In this document: positions 44,140 to 51,510 of the stretch, in pieces | Position numbering within the stretch: position 1 is the stretch's first letter | Layout of the letters: every line of letters begins with the position of its first letter | NCBI GenBank assembly: GCA_016214955.1 | Contig: JACRMN010000023.1 | Coordinates: forward strand, 429,300 to 493,299 | Length of the DNA stretch: 64,000 bases | Source: Deltaproteobacteria bacterium | Lineage (GTDB): Bacteria; Myxococcota; Myxococcia; Myxococcales; Anaeromyxobacteraceae | Direction of reading: 5' to 3' | The notes under the pieces: model-generated | What the model saw: the letters and a program-made list of their open reading frames with translations, nothing else | The model's database searches: none | Told to the model about the DNA's origin: nothing | Program-made: the position numbers and the translations under genes

Positions 44140-45798
44140 ATGCGGATCTCCGGAACGCTCCTTCTTCTCCTCGGCACCCTGGCGGCCTCGGCCCCGGGGT
44201 GCCTGGGCTCGGCCGACAGGGCGGACAAGACGACCGATCCTCCGGGGTCCGGCCCCTCGACCGTGACGGTGGCGGTGGAGCCACCCGCCGCCCGGCTCGT
44301 CTCCGGCGGCTCGGCGTCGTTCTCGGCCACGGTCGCCGGCACCATCGACCTGCGGGTGCGGTGGAGCATCTCCGAGGCCAACTGCGGAGCAGTCAGCGAC
44401 GCCGGGCTCTACACCGCCCCCGGCACCACCGGAACCTGCCACCTGGTGGCCACCAGCCTCGCCGACGCGAGCGCCTCGGGAACCGCCACGGTGACGGTGG
44501 TGCCGCCTCCGCCCTCCGGGGGCGAGGTGCTGGCCTTCCCCGGCGCCGAGGGCTTCGGCGCACGCGCCACCGGCGGACGGGGCGGGCAGGTGATCCGCGT
44601 GACCAGCCTGGCCACCTCGGGCCCGGGCTCGCTGCAGGCGGCGCTCGACGTCAGCGGGCCCCGCATCGTGGTCTTCGAGGTCAGCGGCGTCATCCCGGGC
44701 GACGTCACGGTCACCCACGGGGACGTCACCATCGCCGGGCAGACCGCCCCCGGGGGCGGCATCACCATCGGCGGGCGCTTCTTCGGCGAGTACGACCCGT
44801 CGGTGCAGAACATCATCATCCGCCACGTCCGCGTCCGGCCGCCGCGCTGCGGCTCCGGGTGCGACGCCTCGCAGTACGACGCCATGCAGTTCTCGCGCAA
44901 CTCCAACCTGATCCTCGACCACATCTCGGTGGCCTACGGCGCCGACGAGACCATCGACATCTACGACGCCAGCGACGTCACCATCCAGTGGAGCACCATC
45001 GAGGCCTCCCAGGTCGCCAACCACCCCGACGGCCACATCCACAACTACGGCATCATCCAGGGGCCGGGAGCGCGGCGGCTCAGCTTCCACCACAACCTCT
45101 GTGCCCACCACTCGCGGCGCTGCCCCGCCATCGCCAACGGGCCGGCCGACGTGCGGAACAACGTGGCCTACAACGTGCGCCACGCCTTCCTGCACACCAA
45201 CCCGGCCGAGGGCGACTTCGACTTCCTGGGCAACTACTTCAAGCAGGGCCCCAACGACACGCTGATCCCCTACTACTTCGACGACGAGGACACGAGCGAC
45301 GCCACCCGCACCCGCTACTACCTGCTCGACAGCTACGTGGACGATCCGGGCCAGCTCGTCGGCTCGGTCGACGATCCCTGGAGCTCGTCCTACTTCGGCG
45401 ACCTCTTCCTGGACTCGAGCCACCGCAGCACCAGCCTGTTCGCCTTCTCCACGGCCGCGGGATACGTGCCCATCAGCACCCAGAGCGCCACCGCCGCCTA
45501 CGCCGACGTGCTCGCCGCGGCCGGCGCCTTCCCCCGGGACCTGTTCACCACCACGACCGTGGAGCAGGTGCAGGCGCGGACGGGGGCCTGGGATCCGCCG
45601 CTGCCCGCCGACCTGATGGAAGGGCTCACGTCCGCCGCGCCGCCTGCCGACACCGACCACGACGGCATGCCGGACGCCTGGGAGTCGGCGCACGGCCTCG
45701 ACCCCGCCAACGGCAGCGACCACACCACCGTCATGAGCTCCGGTTACACGGCCATCGAGGAGTACATCAACGAGCGGGCCGCCCTGCTCGGACCGTGA
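44140..45798 (+). CDS. Pectate-lyase-like lipoprotein (parallel beta-helix)
   Basis: 552 residues from ATG 44140. Lipoprotein signal LAASAPGCLGS (Cys22). A Big-type Ig domain spans ~45-120, then a linker of prolines. The lyase domain opens with LAFPGAEGFGARATGGRGGQ and VTSLATSGPGSLQAAL, typical of family 1-like pectate lyases, and holds DVTIAGQTAPGG, IIRHVRVRPP, LILDHISVAYGADE and LSFHHNLCAHHSRR. It ends with DTDHDGMPDAWESAHGLDP, a calcium-binding dockerin/TSP3-like element. It probably cleaves uronic-acid polymers outside the cell. Its N-terminal Ig domain resembles that of the heparinase-like gene at 29933. Confidence 0.83.
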   Translation: MRISGTLLLLLGTLAASAPGCLGSADRADKTTDPPGSGPSTVTVAVEPPAARLVSGGSASFSATVAGTIDLRVRWSISEANCGAVSDAGLYTAPGTTGTCHLVATSLADASASGTATVTVVPPPPSGGEVLAFPGAEGFGARATGGRGGQVIRVTSLATSGPGSLQAALDVSGPRIVVFEVSGVIPGDVTVTHGDVTIAGQTAPGGGITIGGRFFGEYDPSVQNIIIRHVRVRPPRCGSGCDASQYDAMQFSRNSNLILDHISVAYGADETIDIYDASDVTIQWSTIEASQVANHPDGHIHNYGIIQGPGARRLSFHHNLCAHHSRRCPAIANGPADVRNNVAYNVRHAFLHTNPAEGDFDFLGNYFKQGPNDTLIPYYFDDEDTSDATRTRYYLLDSYVDDPGQLVGSVDDPWSSSYFGDLFLDSSHRSTSLFAFSTAAGYVPISTQSATAAYADVLAAAGAFPRDLFTTTTVEQVQARTGAWDPPLPADLMEGLTSAAPPADTDHDGMPDAWESAHGLDPANGSDHTTVMSSGYTAIEEYINERAALLGP

Positions 45799-45843
45799 GC
45801 GGGCGGCCGTCTCGATCCTCTCCGCGACCCGATCGGGCCACCC

Positions 45844-47046
45844 CTAGACGTGGGCCGAGCCCGTCTTGGCCTCGCCGGGGACTGCACCCTCGCCTGCCTT
45901 GTGGATAGGCAGGAGCCGGTCGAAGAGGAACATCAGCACGAACGGCGTGATGAAGAGGGCGATGGCCATGAGCACGCCCTCCCGGCCGAAGAGCTCCGGG
46001 TTGTAGGTCGAGCGCAGGCCGCGCAGCGACTTGGAGAGCAGCTGGCCGCCGATGACCACGTTCCAGCGCATCGAGAAGACCTGGAGCAGCAGCAGCAGGC
46101 TGGCGGCCACCGTCAGGCCGTTGCGCAGGCGCGGGGCCATGTACTTGTTGGCCATCACCACGATGCCCAGCAGGATGAGGGGGATCATCCCGCCGATGAT
46201 CATCTGCACGGTGATGAAGCTGAACTCGAGCCGGGTGGTGAGCAGCTGGGAGATGATGTGCCAGCTCTCGTCCTTCTCGTAGGCCAGCATGATGATCTCG
46301 AGGAGCTCGAGGGTGATGGTGAGGATCAGGAAGAACCAGAGCCAGCGGGCCAGCGCCGAGACGGTGGGCTCCTCGGCCGGGGCCCGCCGCAGCTTCGACA
46401 CCACCTGGTACACCACCGAGAGCAGGGCGATACCCGACACCGCCGCCGAGAGCAGGAAGATCACCGGCATGAGCGGGGTCGACCACCAGGGGTTGGCCTT
46501 GATGGCGCCGAAGATGAAGCCCACGTAGCCGTGGAGCATGCAGGCCATGGGGAGGCCGATGCCCGCCAGCACGGTGATGACCTTGTGGTCCACCTCCTGG
46601 GCCTCGGGGGAGCTGTCGTAGGTCCACAGCGCCATGGCCTTGTAGAGGGAGCGCTTCAGCCCGCGGGCGCGTCGGGCGGCCTCGATGATGTCCTGCCGCC
46701 AGACGAACCAGACCTCCAGCGCCACGATCACCAGGTAGGTGGTGTAGAGCAGGCCGAAGCCGGCCATGGCCGAGGTGAAGTGGGGGGTGATCATCACGAA
46801 GATGCCGCGCTCCGGGTGGCCGAGGTGGAGCTGCAGCGGCATGCCGGCGATGAGCAGGAAGCAGAAGCTGGCCGCCAGCGAGAGCTTGGCGATGGGCTTG
46901 AACTCCTGCCGGCCGAACACGTGGTAGAGCGAGGTGACGATGAAGGAGCCGGCCACGAAGCCCGTGATGTAGGGGTACATCACGATCATCAGCGACCAGT
47001 GGACGTGGATGTCGTTGGGGAACGCGAAGCCGCTGATCTCGGGCAT
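45844..47046 (-). CDS. nrfD: NrfD/PsrC-type membrane quinone-binding subunit
   Basis: 400 residues with about nine hydrophobic helices. The start IHVHWSLMIVMYPYITGFVAGSF and QLHLGHPERGIF with SAMAGFG are characteristic of NrfD-family proteins, which bind menaquinone and exchange electrons with an Fe-S partner on the periplasmic side. A C-terminal basic/acidic tail follows. Its ATG shares a base with the stop of the ferredoxin gene. With the cytochrome and ferredoxin it forms a cytochrome c-quinone oxidoreductase unit; no molybdopterin or nitrite reductase catalytic subunit is present nearby. Confidence 0.85.
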   Translation of the reverse strand: MPEISGFAFPNDIHVHWSLMIVMYPYITGFVAGSFIVTSLYHVFGRQEFKPIAKLSLAASFCFLLIAGMPLQLHLGHPERGIFVMITPHFTSAMAGFGLLYTTYLVIVALEVWFVWRQDIIEAARRARGLKRSLYKAMALWTYDSSPEAQEVDHKVITVLAGIGLPMACMLHGYVGFIFGAIKANPWWSTPLMPVIFLLSAAVSGIALLSVVYQVVSKLRRAPAEEPTVSALARWLWFFLILTITLELLEIIMLAYEKDESWHIISQLLTTRLEFSFITVQMIIGGMIPLILLGIVVMANKYMAPRLRNGLTVAASLLLLLQVFSMRWNVVIGGQLLSKSLRGLRSTYNPELFGREGVLMAIALFITPFVLMFLFDRLLPIHKAGEGAVPGEAKTGSAHV

Positions 47047-47864
47047 TACCGGACCTCCTTGTCGAGGTGCAGGTAGAAGCAGTTGGGCTCGGTGAGGAGG
47101 TGCGGCTGGAGGATGGCCACCCGCTCGGTCTCGATGATCTTGCGGACCGGGTCGTCCTCCCTCTTCATGTCGCCGAAGAGGCGGGTCTGGGTCGGGCAGA
47201 CCTCGACGCAGGCCGGCTTCAGCCCCTTGGTGATGCGGTGGTAGCACCAGGTGCACTTCTCGGCGGTATGGGTCTTGGGCGAGAGGAAACGGCTGCCGTA
47301 GGGGCAGGCCTGCACGCAGTAGCCGCAGCCGATGCAGCTCTGGTCGTCCACCATCACCACGCCGTCGCGGGTCCGGTAGGAGGCGCCCACCGGGCACACC
47401 TGCACGCAGGGCGTCTCGGTGCAGTGCATGCACATCTTGGGGACCAGGAAGCTCTTCTTGGCGGCGAAGGCGACGCTGGCCGGCGGGAAGCCGTCGATGC
47501 CGCCGTTGGGCGAGTCGACGTGCGATCCCTCGGGCCCGACGATGTAGCGCTCGATCCAGGTGCGGAAGAAGCCGTCGGGCACGTCATTCTCGGCCCGGCA
47601 GGCGCGGACGCAGGAGCCGCAGCCGATGCACTTCTTGGTGTCGATGACGTAGGCGTAGCGGTGCTCGTTCCAGTCGTACTCCTCGCCGAAGGGGTTGTCC
47701 TTGGGGCCGGGCGCGCCGCCGCCGGAACTGGCCAGCGCCCGGGCGCCGGCGAAGAAGACCACCGCGCCGCTCGCCAGCTTCACGCCCTGCTCCAGGAAGT
47801 CGCGCCGCGCCGGCTCCTGCGGGGCGCCGGCCTCGGCCGGCGCCGGGTACTGGGTGTCGCTCAT
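47046..47864 (-). CDS. Tat-exported ferredoxin with four [4Fe-4S] clusters
   Basis: 272 residues from ATG 47864. The N-terminus has the twin-arginine motif ARRDFLEQG, then a hydrophobic stretch ending near ALASSGGG. Four cluster motifs follow: CIGCGSCVRAC, CMHCTETPCVQVCP, CIGCGYCVQACPYG and CTWCYHRITKGLKPACVEVC. This is the HybA/NrfC/PsrB type that links a membrane NrfD subunit to a periplasmic redox partner. Co-transcription with the NrfD gene (1-base overlap) and the tetrahaem cytochrome (11-base gap) supports a three-part complex. Confidence 0.9.
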   Translation of the reverse strand: MSDTQYPAPAEAGAPQEPARRDFLEQGVKLASGAVVFFAGARALASSGGGAPGPKDNPFGEEYDWNEHRYAYVIDTKKCIGCGSCVRACRAENDVPDGFFRTWIERYIVGPEGSHVDSPNGGIDGFPPASVAFAAKKSFLVPKMCMHCTETPCVQVCPVGASYRTRDGVVMVDDQSCIGCGYCVQACPYGSRFLSPKTHTAEKCTWCYHRITKGLKPACVEVCPTQTRLFGDMKREDDPVRKIIETERVAILQPHLLTEPNCFYLHLDKEVR

Positions 47865-47875
47865 GTCGTGGCTCC

Positions 47876-48340
47876 TCACGGCTTCGGGGAGTGGGGGTTG
47901 TGGCACTGGAGGCAGACGCCGGTCTCCAGGGCCGCGGGCACGTGCTGGTCCAGCACCACCTGCGGGAACTTCTCGGGCCGGCCCTCGATCTTCCGGTGGC
48001 AGCGGGCACAGAGCTGGTAGGAGCGGTCGACGGGCATCTTGCCCTTCACCGCCCCGGCCTGGACGTGGATGCCCGACGGGCCGTGGCAGACCTCGCAGCT
48101 CACCGCCTTGTGACCGCCGGTTTTCCGATCCGCCGCCTGCTTGGCGTGGCAGGAGGTGCAGCCGTCGCTGCCGGCGTGCCGCGGCTCGCGGACGTGCGCC
48201 TGCTCCACCACGTTGCCGCCGCGGTAGGGGCCGTAGTCGCCGTAGGTCCTGGGGACGAACAGCGTCCGCAGCAGGACGAAGGCGGAGATGGCCACCACCA
48301 GCACCAGCGCGATGCGGAAGACGTGCCTCGAGTGCTCCAT
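47876..48340 (-). CDS. Membrane-anchored tetrahaem cytochrome c
   Basis: 154 residues from ATG 48340. One N-terminal helix (IALVLVVAISAFVLLRTLF) anchors it, followed by a periplasmic domain with four haem c sites: CTSCH, CEVCH, CARCH and CLQCH. Additional His residues (EQAHVREPRHAG, DQHVP) are probable axial ligands. It presumably passes electrons between the ferredoxin/NrfD pair and soluble cytochromes. It is the first redox gene of the minus-strand set; the five-repeat protein precedes it by 13 bases. Confidence 0.88.
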   Translation of the reverse strand: MEHSRHVFRIALVLVVAISAFVLLRTLFVPRTYGDYGPYRGGNVVEQAHVREPRHAGSDGCTSCHAKQAADRKTGGHKAVSCEVCHGPSGIHVQAGAVKGKMPVDRSYQLCARCHRKIEGRPEKFPQVVLDQHVPAALETGVCLQCHNPHSPKP

Positions 48341-48353
48341 CCGTGCGCTCCTT

Positions 48354-48716
48354 TCACTCGTCGTTCTGGTCCAGATCCTCGGGCCTGGTGAGCCAGGCCA
48401 GCCAGCGGCCGCCGTGCCGCGGCGGCGCCACCTCGTCCTCGGGCAGCGGCTCCGCGGCGAAGAGCCAGCGAGCCAGGTCGCCGCTTCGCCCGCCCCGCGG
48501 CGGGGCGGGCGGGTCCTCGGGCAGCTCCTCGTCCGCCAGGATCGAGCGGAGCAGTCCCCGCCGGGGGGCCGCGGCGGCCGGGGGGTCGAAGGGGAGCGCT
48601 TCGGGTGTGACCGCGAGGCGCAACACGGAGGGGCGGCGGGGCGCCGGCGCGTCCCCGCCGGGGGGCGGCGGCAGCGTTTCGACCTCGAACATCTTGCGAA
48701 GCCACGCAAGGTTCAT
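48354..48716 (-). CDS. Small five-repeat protein linked to the NrfD complex, unknown
   Basis: 120 residues from ATG 48716, no signal peptide or membrane helix. It contains five imperfect copies, starting near residues 4, 31, 55, 81 and 105, of a short motif: a hydrophobic/aromatic stretch plus an acidic LPxDPP end. Examples: WLRKMFEVETLPPP, LLRSILADEELPEDPP, LARWLFAAEPLPEDE and WLAWLTRPEDLDQ. Spacing is 24-27 residues, joined by Pro/Arg/Gly linkers. Such arrays usually present multiple binding sites to a partner. I know no family. Its place 13 bases before the cytochrome start suggests a role in assembly or regulation of that complex. Confidence 0.65.
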   Translation of the reverse strand: MNLAWLRKMFEVETLPPPPGGDAPAPRRPSVLRLAVTPEALPFDPPAAAAPRRGLLRSILADEELPEDPPAPPRGGRSGDLARWLFAAEPLPEDEVAPPRHGGRWLAWLTRPEDLDQNDE

Positions 48717-48821
48717 CGCCCGGCCCTCGGTGCTGGAGTGGCCCAAGCGAAGCACACTCCCAGCCGGGGCGGCAACCCGGCCCTACCAAGGAGCTAGCGC
48801 GATGGAATCACGCGCGGCGCG

Positions 48822-49961
48822 TCAGCCGCCGCGGCCACGGAAGGCAAAACGACCCAGGAGATCCGCAATCTCCGGGTCGCGCGGGGCGATCTGCAGGCCC
48901 CGGCGGAGCAGTCCGATGGCGGTGTGGTAGTTCCCCTCCTCCGCCGCCTTCTTCGCGAGATCGAGGCACTGCTGGGCCTGCGGAGGCCGCGCATGCGACG
49001 CCCGCTCCGGCCTGCTCTCCGCGCCGGTGACGAGGGGCGCCGGGGTCGGCGCCTCGGGCGCGGAGCGGACGACCGGAGGGGGCGCGGGGCGCGCCACCGG
49101 CGGGGGCGCCGGCGGCGAGACCGGAGGTGGCGTGGGGCGAGAGGACGGCGTCAGCACGGGGGCCGGCGTGAGCGAGGGGAGGTCGGGCCGGCGCGGCCGC
49201 GGTGCCGGCGCCGAGCGGCGCGGGGCCAGCGCCTCGGGGTGGAGCAGCGGCGGCGAGCGGATGGCCGGCGGGGGCACCGGCCGCGGCGGATCGAGGGGCG
49301 CCGCGGCTTCGCCGATGTCCTCGAGCTCCACGCGCTCGATGGCGCCCTCGTCCTCGAGGCGCGCCAGCGTCTCGCGCCACTGCCAGGCCGGCGCCGACTG
49401 GCCCAGCGCCAGCGTCAGCACCCGCTTCTCGAAGAGCGAGAACAGGTGGCGCGTGGCCAGGACCACCTCCTGCGCCGTACCGGCGAGGAGCTGGCGCGGC
49501 GTGACGCCGTTGTCGAGGCGCCGCAGCAGCGCCGCCTCGCCCGGCAGGATGTCGAGGATGCGGCGCGGCGGCGGGAGCAGGTACAGGGGCGCGTCGACGG
49601 CGATGCGCTCGGGGGCCCGGCTGATCCGCGAGGCCATCGCCGGGTCCGCGGCCATCAGCTTCTGGAACCAGGCCTGGGGGCGGACGGCGCCCGGCTGCTT
49701 CAGGTCGAAGGCAACGCCGGCACGGATGCGCTCGCCGGCCCGGGCCCAGGCGACGTGGCCCACCACCGAGAGCCGCTCCGGCACCGCCGAGGCGTCGAGG
49801 GCGACGCGCACCTGGACGCCCTGCACCAGCGGGCGCGGCAGCAGGACCAGGCAGCCGCCCGGCCCCAGGTCCTCGGTCTCGGCCTCGAAGCCCTCGCCGC
49901 GCGCCGACACCACCACCCGCAGGCGCGCCGGCACGCGCGGGAAGCGCCGCGGGTTGTCCAC
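48822..49961 (-). CDS. PilZ-domain protein with C-terminal TPR
   Basis: 379 residues from GTG 49961; the same frame is open to an ATG at 50057, but the added 32 residues are not domain-like. Residues 1-~105 form a PilZ domain with the c-di-GMP motif RRFPRVPARLRV and later EDLGPGGCLVLL. A helical middle part (~110-240) is followed by a very Pro-rich linker (about 255-330) and a tetratricopeptide-like end, LDLAKKAAEEGNYHTAIGLLRRGLQIAPRDPEIA. It is probably a c-di-GMP-responsive adaptor. It is divergent from the Nudix gene. Confidence 0.75.
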   Translation of the reverse strand: MDNPRRFPRVPARLRVVVSARGEGFEAETEDLGPGGCLVLLPRPLVQGVQVRVALDASAVPERLSVVGHVAWARAGERIRAGVAFDLKQPGAVRPQAWFQKLMAADPAMASRISRAPERIAVDAPLYLLPPPRRILDILPGEAALLRRLDNGVTPRQLLAGTAQEVVLATRHLFSLFEKRVLTLALGQSAPAWQWRETLARLEDEGAIERVELEDIGEAAAPLDPPRPVPPPAIRSPPLLHPEALAPRRSAPAPRPRRPDLPSLTPAPVLTPSSRPTPPPVSPPAPPPVARPAPPPVVRSAPEAPTPAPLVTGAESRPERASHARPPQAQQCLDLAKKAAEEGNYHTAIGLLRRGLQIAPRDPEIADLLGRFAFRGRGG

Positions 49962-50123
49962 GTAGCTGGTGGTCCGACCGAGCAAGGCCGAGGTTCCCCG
50001 TCGATGCCGTCCGCACCCTATGTGCGCCCGTCGACCCGTCCACCGCAAGTCCCACATGCTACGGGGGGCCGCGATCCGGCCACCCCTTGCCCGCGGCGCC
50101 CACCCCGGCTACCACCTCCGGGA

Positions 50124-50786
50124 GTGGGAAGTCCCGATATCACGTTCGACCAGGCGGCCGCCACGATCCGCCGGGCGCTCGCCAGCCGCCCGCCGCGGCG
50201 CATCGAGGTGCCCGGATTCCGCCGTGCCGCGATCCTGGTGCCGCTCCTCGACCGCCCCGGTGGCCCCACCTTCCTGTTCACGCGCCGCACCGAGGCGGTC
50301 AAGAAGCACCGGGGTGAGATCTCCTTTCCCGGCGGCCACCAGGAGCCAGGCGAGGAACCCGTCGACGCTGCGCTGCGCGAGGCCCGCGAGGAGGTGGGGC
50401 TGGCCCCGGAGCGGGTCGAGGTGCTCGGCTCGCTCGACCAGCGACCCAGCGTCACGAGCTACCTGGTGACGCCGTTCGTGGGGCTGGTGCGCCAGCCACC
50501 CGCGGACTTCGCCCGCGAGGAGCGGGAGGTCCACGAGGTGTTCGAGGTTCCGCTCGACCGCTTCCTGCGGCCGGGGATGCCCCGCGGCGAGTGGTGGGAC
50601 GCGCGCCGCCTCCCGCCCGACCTGCCACCTCGCCGGCTCGATGACCTGGCCGACGTGGAGGTGGACAGGGATTCTGGCCGCTACCGGGTCTGGTTCTTCG
50701 ACGTGGCGCCCGACCGGATCATCTGGGGCCTGACGGCCCGGGTGCTGAAGGAGCTGCTCGACAGGGCGCTGCGGCCGCCGGGCTGA
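50124..50786 (+). CDS. Nudix hydrolase, CoA-pyrophosphatase type
   Basis: 220 residues from GTG 50124. The Nudix box GGHQEPGEEPVDAALREARE continues into EVGL, and the preceding FTRRTEAVKKHRGEISFPGG is the extra signature of the CoA-diphosphatase (NudL/YeaB) group. The reaction would be CoA to 4'-phosphopantetheine and 3',5'-ADP. The length is normal. The gene is divergent from the PilZ gene and followed, 77 bases later, by a membrane protein gene. It probably acts in CoA turnover and has no visible link to the polysaccharide locus. Confidence 0.85.
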   Translation: MGSPDITFDQAAATIRRALASRPPRRIEVPGFRRAAILVPLLDRPGGPTFLFTRRTEAVKKHRGEISFPGGHQEPGEEPVDAALREAREEVGLAPERVEVLGSLDQRPSVTSYLVTPFVGLVRQPPADFAREEREVHEVFEVPLDRFLRPGMPRGEWWDARRLPPDLPPRRLDDLADVEVDRDSGRYRVWFFDVAPDRIIWGLTARVLKELLDRALRPPG

Positions 50787-50863
50787 CCGGCCCGCCTCCC
50801 CACACCGCCCCACCCCGGCGCCTTGCCTCCTCCCGCGGCCGCGCGGGATGGTGCGAGCTCACC

Positions 50864-51385
50864 ATGTGGCTCGTCGTGTTCGGCTCGGGCGCCCTGCTGC
50901 TCCACCGGGTGGACCTGCCTGTCCGCTGGGCGGCCGCGCTGGCGAAGGCGCCGCAGCCGTGGGTGCCGTACGCGCTCTACTTCCTGCTGGTGGCGCTGCT
51001 GCGCCTCGCCATCCGCGACTCCCGACTCCGCCCGCTGCGCAAGAGGGCCAAGGCGCTGGCCTCGCAGCCGGCGCCGGCACCGCTCAGCCCGGCCGACTTC
51101 GGCATGGGTGTGGGCAAGGGCGTTGCGGCGGTGATGCTGGGCGGCGACTTCCTCGGCGCCATCCTGGCCGGTCTCGACCTGGTGGTGAGGTGGCTGGGCG
51201 GCTCGGCCGAGGCCTCGCGGCGCCGCGTCCCCGCCGCCGTCAAGCAGGCCATGGCCCGGGAGCGTCGCGCCGCGGTGGCCTGCATCCTGGTGGTGGGCCT
51301 GCTCTGCGCCTCGCAGGCCCTGGAGCCCGACCTGCTCCCCTCCTTCACCGCCCAGGCCCTGGCTCTGGCCGGGGTCGGCCTCTAG
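50864..51385 (+). CDS. Membrane protein of unknown function
   Basis: 173 residues from ATG 50864. The first ~15 residues are hydrophobic and there are further helices near 35-50, 78-105 and 140-160, separated by Arg/Lys-rich loops (RDSRLRPLRKRAKA, EASRRRVPAAVKQAMARERRA). It is probably a four-pass inner-membrane protein with positive cytoplasmic loops. I recognise no family. Its stop lies 125 bases before the glycolate oxidase genes on the same strand; a promoter-like box in that gap suggests they are separate units. Confidence 0.6.
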   Translation: MWLVVFGSGALLLHRVDLPVRWAAALAKAPQPWVPYALYFLLVALLRLAIRDSRLRPLRKRAKALASQPAPAPLSPADFGMGVGKGVAAVMLGGDFLGAILAGLDLVVRWLGGSAEASRRRVPAAVKQAMARERRAAVACILVVGLLCASQALEPDLLPSFTAQALALAGVGL

Positions 51386-51478
51386 CCGGCGCCCGCCACC
51401 CCCGCGCCGGGGTGGCGCGGGCGGGGCGGATCGCCGCCCTCACGGAACGCCGCTCGACGGGCACGGGGGGTGGGGCCC

Positions 51479-51484
51479 TACAAT
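51479..51484 (+). promoter_or_regulatory. -10 box TACAAT before glcD
   Basis: TACAAT at 51479-51484, with a weak TCGACG at 51454-51459 (19-base spacer) as possible -35. The AGGAGG ribosome-binding site follows just before ATG 51511. It is likely the promoter of the glcDEF operon. Confidence 0.5.
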
Positions 51485-51510
51485 GGCGCCTCCCAGGACG
51501 AGGAGGGCGC

